Shown: one piece after another, positions 20,397 through 24,581 of the stretch | Numbering within the stretch: the first letter of the stretch is position 1 | How the letters are laid out: every line of letters begins with the position of its first letter | DNA from: a virus | IMG/VR virus record: IMGVR_UViG_3300000234_000027 | Coordinates: 1 to 24,581 of that record | DNA: 24,581 nucleotides | Strand: one strand, 5' to 3' | Translations under genes and position numbers: made by a program | The notes under the pieces: generated by a model | Databases searched by the model: none | Told to the model about the DNA's origin: nothing | Seen by the model: only the letters and a program-made list of their open reading frames with translations

Positions 20397-22808
20397 TTAC
20401 TCCAATTTAGTTATTTTGATTGTGCCCATGTATTCGTCCCCACCACTACTCGCCCCCTTAGTCCTAAACTCCATAGTTGTTACACCTGTTAAGGTTAAAG
20501 TGAAATGGGCATCTCTAAACGGTATGCTATCTCCTGTCATGTTATATATTAAGTTAAGCAGCTCAACAATTTGAGAACTGGTTCCAGTATTATACAACTG
20601 CAAACTCAACCACCCAGTAGTGCTATATGCGCCTACTGGCACACCTAAGGCATACTTCCCTGCTGGCAGGGTTAACCTATTAGAAGCTACACTAGCACCT
20701 ATCGAGTCCCCAGTAACAGAGCTTAAGGTTTGCGTCTTATAGGAAGTTGTACTTGATATATAGGTATTTTCATAAGTAGCATGAACTCTTACATAAGCAA
20801 TTCTTTGCGCTGGCATTGCCACAACTAAACCACTCTCTAAAGTTTTGCCCCAAGTTGGCTTTGAGTCTAGCTCTACGTCCCCAGAAACCATTGCAAGATT
20901 GCTTGCACCAGAGGCGTATAAATAAATAGCAGACCCCGAGACCGAGGAATCTATTGTGCTATAATAACCAACCCCTTCATTTGCCATTACGGCCGAAACC
21001 GCTTGTCCGTTGGTATATCCAACCTTAAATGCTACACCAGAAACAGTTAGGGTTATTGAGCTGACAGCAGTGCTGATCCCACCTCTAATATTAAATCTAA
21101 GCCTATGTGTTCCATTAACAGTAGTATAATAAGTACCTACGGCCCTAGTAGTTGTCCAGTTAGTCCCTGTTACAGTTAAATCAACTTGCTCTTCTAACGC
21201 CTGTTTTGAAGCCGAGATAACGTGCGCCGTAGTAGCTGTTTCGACGATGTTTAGGTAATGATACGCTGGGGAATTAGATAGCGTGGACGATACGTTAGTT
21301 CTAACGCTTAATATATCGCCAACAGTAAATTCACCTTTCTTTGAAATATAAGTACCAAAGCAGAAATTTTCAGTTGTGCTAGACCCTACGGTTAGGGACT
21401 TATACTCTGAACCATTTTTAAATAAAGCTATTGCTCGTCCTGTTGCAGTAGTAAAATAAGTTCCCGTGCTAACAGTTATAACTGAATCACTTTTTTGTAC
21501 TGTGTAGTAATGAGTATCCCCTGTACTTGTCCAGCCTGTGCCACTACCTGAGAAATGAATATCCTCTGTGTCAGCAGTTATTGTTCTACCGTCATTCCCC
21601 TCTAGCTTAATTGAATTAATATATTGAAGATCGATCGTTTTCCAAGGTGCATCAGTAAACTCGATATCATCAAAAACTAATGTCGCCGCTTCTCCTGTAA
21701 CAATTTGAAATCGAATTTGTACTTGAGTACATGAGGATAAAACATATCCAACTACTTTACCAAAAGAAGCGGTAGGCGTTAATAATAACTCGCCCATCGA
21801 AACCGAGTTGGTAACATCGTAGAAAATTGCTTTTATATAGTTAGCAGTTCCCGAATACTTGTATTGAAATTCTATTCCGTTTTCTTTGTTCCAAGCTCTT
21901 TGCGGTACTGTTATTGTCGGCGAGATCACATATTCATTAGCTGCACTTGCTTGGTTAGTTAATTTAAAACTTTTTAGTCCATTTAAGTTTGCGCTTGCCT
22001 CTTCTGTGAATGTTGCATTTGTTATATTTGTCGTGTCCCAAGTGCTAATTAAATCATCATCAGCATTTAATGCGCCATAGATGGCACTTCCACCGCTGCC
22101 GCCGCCTCCTCCGATGGATATTAAAGCTCCATCTTTTACCCCATAATATTTTTTTGAATCACTTGCGTAAAGTAATTCACCGTTTGTTGCTGTTGCTGCG
22201 TAAGTAACCAGATTAGCGTCTGTGTCGGTTTTACTTATAATCTTAGAAGCTGATATGCTTTTATTGGATACGACTTGAACGCTAGAAATATCTATAATCT
22301 CTTTCTCGCTCCCTTCAGGCCCTATTTTAAACTTACTGGCCAAAGCATCTTCGTAGACGAAAGACCCATTTACTCCACTTCGTTCGACCGTGATCCCTGC
22401 GCCCTCTGCTGTTACATCATTACCGCCATTGTTAATAGTTATATTACTATCCGTCACTTCAAGCGTAGTGCTGTTAACTGTCGTTGTAGTCCCTGCAACG
22501 TTTAAATCCCCACCAATATTAGCGTTACCAGACAAGTGCAAATCTTTAAATTTTGTTCCCGTTGCCCCTATGTCTCTCGTTCCCGTAGCTTCGGGCATGA
22601 TGTTTTGGGCAAAAGTTTTGCCGCTAAGTTGCTCAGTCCCATCAAGTGTAGCTATAACATTTTTTGTTACACCCCCGTCATGCGACAATTCGAGTTTATG
22701 TGTCGTCTCATTACTATTTAACTGTGATCCACCGATGTTTATTTTTTTATCATCGACTGACCCCGTTTTTGCGATCGTTACACTGTCATTTTCAATTAGT
22801 TTACTCAT
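20397..22808 (-). CDS. Large tail fibre / receptor-binding protein
   Basis: An 803-residue protein starts at ATG 22808 seven bases after GGAGG. It begins with an attachment segment, then about residues 70-140 show RDIGATGTKFKDLHLSGNAN and GGDLNVAGTTTTVN, a repeat type common in trimeric fibres. A GGGGGSGG hinge near 235 precedes a jelly-roll-like domain (YVISPTITVPQRAW, IEFQYKYSGTANYI) that could bind carbohydrate. The last 400 residues hold consecutive C1q/TNF-like beta sandwiches (LPAGKYALGVPVGAY, SIPFRDAHFTLTLTGVTTME), usual for C-terminal trimerisation and receptor contact. It is the best receptor-binding candidate. It overlaps the previous gene by ATGA. Confidence 0.75.
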   Translation of the reverse strand: MSKLIENDSVTIAKTGSVDDKKINIGGSQLNSNETTHKLELSHDGGVTKNVIATLDGTEQLSGKTFAQNIMPEATGTRDIGATGTKFKDLHLSGNANIGGDLNVAGTTTTVNSTTLEVTDSNITINNGGNDVTAEGAGITVERSGVNGSFVYEDALASKFKIGPEGSEKEIIDISSVQVVSNKSISASKIISKTDTDANLVTYAATATNGELLYASDSKKYYGVKDGALISIGGGGGSGGSAIYGALNADDDLISTWDTTNITNATFTEEASANLNGLKSFKLTNQASAANEYVISPTITVPQRAWNKENGIEFQYKYSGTANYIKAIFYDVTNSVSMGELLLTPTASFGKVVGYVLSSCTQVQIRFQIVTGEAATLVFDDIEFTDAPWKTIDLQYINSIKLEGNDGRTITADTEDIHFSGSGTGWTSTGDTHYYTVQKSDSVITVSTGTYFTTATGRAIALFKNGSEYKSLTVGSSTTENFCFGTYISKKGEFTVGDILSVRTNVSSTLSNSPAYHYLNIVETATTAHVISASKQALEEQVDLTVTGTNWTTTRAVGTYYTTVNGTHRLRFNIRGGISTAVSSITLTVSGVAFKVGYTNGQAVSAVMANEGVGYYSTIDSSVSGSAIYLYASGASNLAMVSGDVELDSKPTWGKTLESGLVVAMPAQRIAYVRVHATYENTYISSTTSYKTQTLSSVTGDSIGASVASNRLTLPAGKYALGVPVGAYSTTGWLSLQLYNTGTSSQIVELLNLIYNMTGDSIPFRDAHFTLTLTGVTTMEFRTKGASSGGDEYMGTIKITKLE

Positions 22809-23443
22809 GTTTGGGCCTCCACTGTTTCGGCAAGCGTCCAAACTCCTCCGATTCTTTTTTCATGTTTAAAAACTCCACCATCAAGGTGCATACGCCACGA
22901 TCCATCTGTAGATTCATCACCAAAATAAAGATATCCTGCAACCACAACGCTTAAAGTTGTTGAAGTTGGCACTGTACTACTTGACTGCCCGTCAAAAAAA
23001 TCAATTACTCTCACTGTCCCCCCCTCTTTTGGGCCATACAATTTAAACCCGTGACCACGATTTACCCCATTTAAAACATTTTCATGCGGTTCTATCCAGC
23101 CCAGATAACTCGATTCTAAAAAACTGTATCCGCTACTCGATAGAACCAATTTGTAGTTAGTCAGATCAAACAAATTAACGTAACGATCAAAAGAAAACAA
23201 TAGATACCCATAATGGTATTCGTTGGCCGTAAACCCTGCCCCTGTAACAATTTCAGCCCACGTTAAACTTTTTGAGATGATAACCTCATCACTAGAGTTC
23301 TTTAAACTAAGCGTAAACGTGCCCGATGGATCATTATGTAAATAAACTTTTATAGCGATAGCTTTTAAACTGCGCTTCTCTGAAACAGTAAAAAGCTGTT
23401 CTAGGCTAGTTTCCTTAAATTCGTGAACGATATGACTACTCAT
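22805..23443 (-). CDS. Tail-associated beta-rich protein (212 aa)
   Basis: ATG 23443 overlaps the previous stop (ATGA) and is preferred to a GTG at 23449. The N-terminal 130 residues read as a beta-sandwich similar to discoidin or carbohydrate-binding modules (SLKAIAIKVYLHNDPSGTFT, then YKLVLSSSGYSFLESSYLGW). The remainder (TVRVIDFFDGQSS then WRMHLDGGVFKHEKRIGGVW) looks like a short linking tail domain. It lies between the distal-tail-like protein and the large fibre, so it may be a baseplate or fibre-base subunit. No enzyme motif. Confidence 0.65.
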   Translation of the reverse strand: MSSHIVHEFKETSLEQLFTVSEKRSLKAIAIKVYLHNDPSGTFTLSLKNSSDEVIISKSLTWAEIVTGAGFTANEYHYGYLLFSFDRYVNLFDLTNYKLVLSSSGYSFLESSYLGWIEPHENVLNGVNRGHGFKLYGPKEGGTVRVIDFFDGQSSSTVPTSTTLSVVVAGYLYFGDESTDGSWRMHLDGGVFKHEKRIGGVWTLAETVEAQT

Positions 23444-24210
23444 AAACACTCGATTAGACTAATAGAAAAGTCATACAATTTAAAACGTGTATTTTTTTTC
23501 GGTGGAATAGATTCAAGATAACAATACATTGCGTTTCTTTCTAGTTCCGTTACCACCTCTTCCGTATTATCTAAGACCACCCAAAGGGGAGAAACTTTAC
23601 TGTGTTCATCTCCGAGAGCTTGCATGATTGTCAAATTTTCCAGACTAACATATTGATAGCTACCTTCTAACCTTTTTTGTTTCTTCGTAATAACATCAAT
23701 AAATCTTTGACCACTTTCATTAGTCTGAATTTTTGAAAAATCCTTTTCTGTATACGTCCAACCTAGAACCATATCATCATTTATAAAAGTGACTCGCTTT
23801 CCAAGAAATATTTTCCCTGCCTCGCAATAAGTTGTTCCCACTGAGTTAGTAAACGTGAACCGCCAAAATCTTAATTTCTGCTCTGTAATATCCTGATACA
23901 TAAAATTATAATTAATATTATCTTCATCAGGTATAAAAGTTTGACTGAAAACTGGTGCCGCAAAATTACTCGTTATATTCGCTTGAACTAACACCGTTTC
24001 CCAATCGATCGAATTAAATAAAATAGAATTTACTTCCACCGCACTAACACAATCAACGTCAATAACGAAAACCCTGTTAGTCCCTCTTGCTTTTTTTGTT
24101 GCAAGCGGATTCTTTAAATTAGCTAATGGATACTGTGCATTTTCTGTGGTCGAACTAATGACAGTAGTATCTCGATTAATTAAGTTATAGGAAAAATATC
24201 TTACGCTAAT
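23440..24210 (-). CDS. Distal-tail-like protein with probable ATT start (256 aa)
   Basis: The frame is open from within the tape-measure gene to TGA at 23440. The first standard start is GTG at 24039, but there is no good ribosome-binding site there, and using it would leave 160 non-coding bases. A perfect AGGAGG lies six bases before ATT at 24210-24208. Translation from there gives ISVRYFSYNLINRD, then VISSTTENAQYPLANLKNP and NRVFVIDVD, a beta-sandwich N-terminus typical of phage tail and discoidin-like proteins. The C-terminal part (MYQDITEQKLRFWRFTFTN, SYQYVSLENLTIMQALGDEH) fits a distal tail protein following the tape measure. ATT is a rare but known bacterial start; a sequence error that changed ATG to ATT is the alternative. 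Confidence 0.65.
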   Translation of the reverse strand: MSVRYFSYNLINRDTTVISSTTENAQYPLANLKNPLATKKARGTNRVFVIDVDCVSAVEVNSILFNSIDWETVLVQANITSNFAAPVFSQTFIPDEDNINYNFMYQDITEQKLRFWRFTFTNSVGTTYCEAGKIFLGKRVTFINDDMVLGWTYTEKDFSKIQTNESGQRFIDVITKKQKRLEGSYQYVSLENLTIMQALGDEHSKVSPLWVVLDNTEEVVTELERNAMYCYLESIPPKKNTRFKLYDFSISLIECL

Positions 24211-24581
24211 TGGAAGCCTCCTGCTAGTTCCTTCCGAACCGTTCGGGCGATCTCCCTTCCATCGATCTCAATTATGTTTTTCTGATTCATAATTGCCGCC
24301 GCAAGGTTATTTAACGCCTCAGCTGTTTCATTTCTACCACTATTACCATTTCCCTGTGCCATACTATAAAGTTCTCTCTGTTGACTTTTTGTGTAAACCG
24401 CCTCGCCACCATTTACGTTTATAGTCTTTTTATCGCCTACGCTTGGCCCTTCAACTATCCCACCTTTGAAATATGATTTAGCACTGACAATTTTCGACAC
24501 TTGAGCTAAACCAAGTGCTATCGTAGACGCAACCGCCACGGGTTTCATCCAAGTTGGAACAAGAGGATCGGCCAAGGCTTG
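24201..24581 (-). CDS. Tape-measure protein, C-terminal end (truncated by window edge)
   Basis: The frame is open to the right edge and stops at 24201. It has a hydrophobic helix (VASTIALGLAQVSKIV, about residues 17-32 of the visible part), then YFKGGIVEGPSVGDKKTINV and NGGEAVYTKSQQRELY, the characteristic C-terminus of siphovirus tape-measure proteins. IEIDGREIARTVRKELAGGF closes it. A TTG at 24575 is not a real start, since upstream codons remain open. The protein sets tail length and forms part of the DNA channel. The AGGAGG ribosome-binding site of the next gene lies inside its last codons. Confidence 0.75.
   Translation of the reverse strand, partial: QALADPLVPTWMKPVAVASTIALGLAQVSKIVSAKSYFKGGIVEGPSVGDKKTINVNGGEAVYTKSQQRELYSMAQGNGNSGRNETAEALNNLAAAIMNQKNIIEIDGREIARTVRKELAGGFQLA

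Noticed and set aside
22390-22869. Plus-strand 159-codon frame opposite the large fibre
   Set aside because: Antisense shadow of a Thr/Val-rich fibre gene with no ribosome-binding site and no coherent protein features.
1-24581. CRISPR arrays, tRNA genes, insertion sequences, integrase, diversity-generating retroelement
   Set aside because: I looked for regular spaced repeats, cloverleaf-like sequences, transposase or integrase motifs and a reverse transcriptase, and saw none.

Overview
The window is a tailed-phage (Caudoviricetes) genome segment with a low G+C content by eye. Terminase small and large subunits, portal, a head-completion-like protein, scaffold-like protein, major capsid protein, the C-terminus of a tape-measure protein, tail-tip and fibre genes and an endolysin are all present, which fits a long-tailed siphovirus. 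Strong AGGAGG-type ribosome-binding sites precede most genes. Two lipobox proteins are encoded, which fits a Gram-negative host without proving it. I see no integrase, tRNA, IS element or CRISPR array. The host cannot be named from the sequence.

Layout, left to right. (1) 1-5330, minus strand, head module, read right to left: terS, terL, portal, neck-like protein, scaffold-like protein, major capsid protein (runs off the left edge). (2) 5340-5468: boundary with a hairpin terminator and a candidate promoter for the packaging/head genes. (3) 5459-11562, minus strand, compact operon-like early region. Reading leftwards it starts with a lambda-O-like replication initiator and a possible helicase loader, followed by a Cro-like repressor, a winged-helix protein, a membrane protein, a lipoprotein, two paralogous immunity-like proteins, a PD-(D/E)XK-like nuclease, two paralogous acidic proteins and small unknowns. 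(4) 11563-11727: divergent promoter/operator region. (5) 11728-14661, plus strand: RecE-like exonuclease, probable annealing protein, long coiled-coil protein and HNH-like protein. (6) 14658-15982, minus strand: lysis cassette with a T7-type amidase, two small helical proteins, a lipoprotein and an unlisted 29-residue membrane peptide. (7) 15982-24581, minus strand, tail module: collar-domain fibre, large tail-tip protein, XhlA-like small membrane protein, unknown, large fibre, tail proteins and tape-measure C-terminus (runs off the right edge).

The capsid gene points off the left edge and the tape-measure gene enters from the right edge. The likely reading is a circular or permuted map in which one late transcription unit runs terS > head > (unseen connector/tail-tube genes) > tape measure > tail tip > lysis, ending against the plus-strand recombination operon.

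Points most worth a second look are: a tail gene whose only good start is ATT behind a perfect AGGAGG; a 158-bp out-of-frame overlap between portal and neck genes; a lambda-like candidate replication origin inside the initiator gene; a plus-strand terminator embedded in a minus-strand lysis gene, implying antisense RNA over the lysis genes; and two tandem paralog families in the accessory region.
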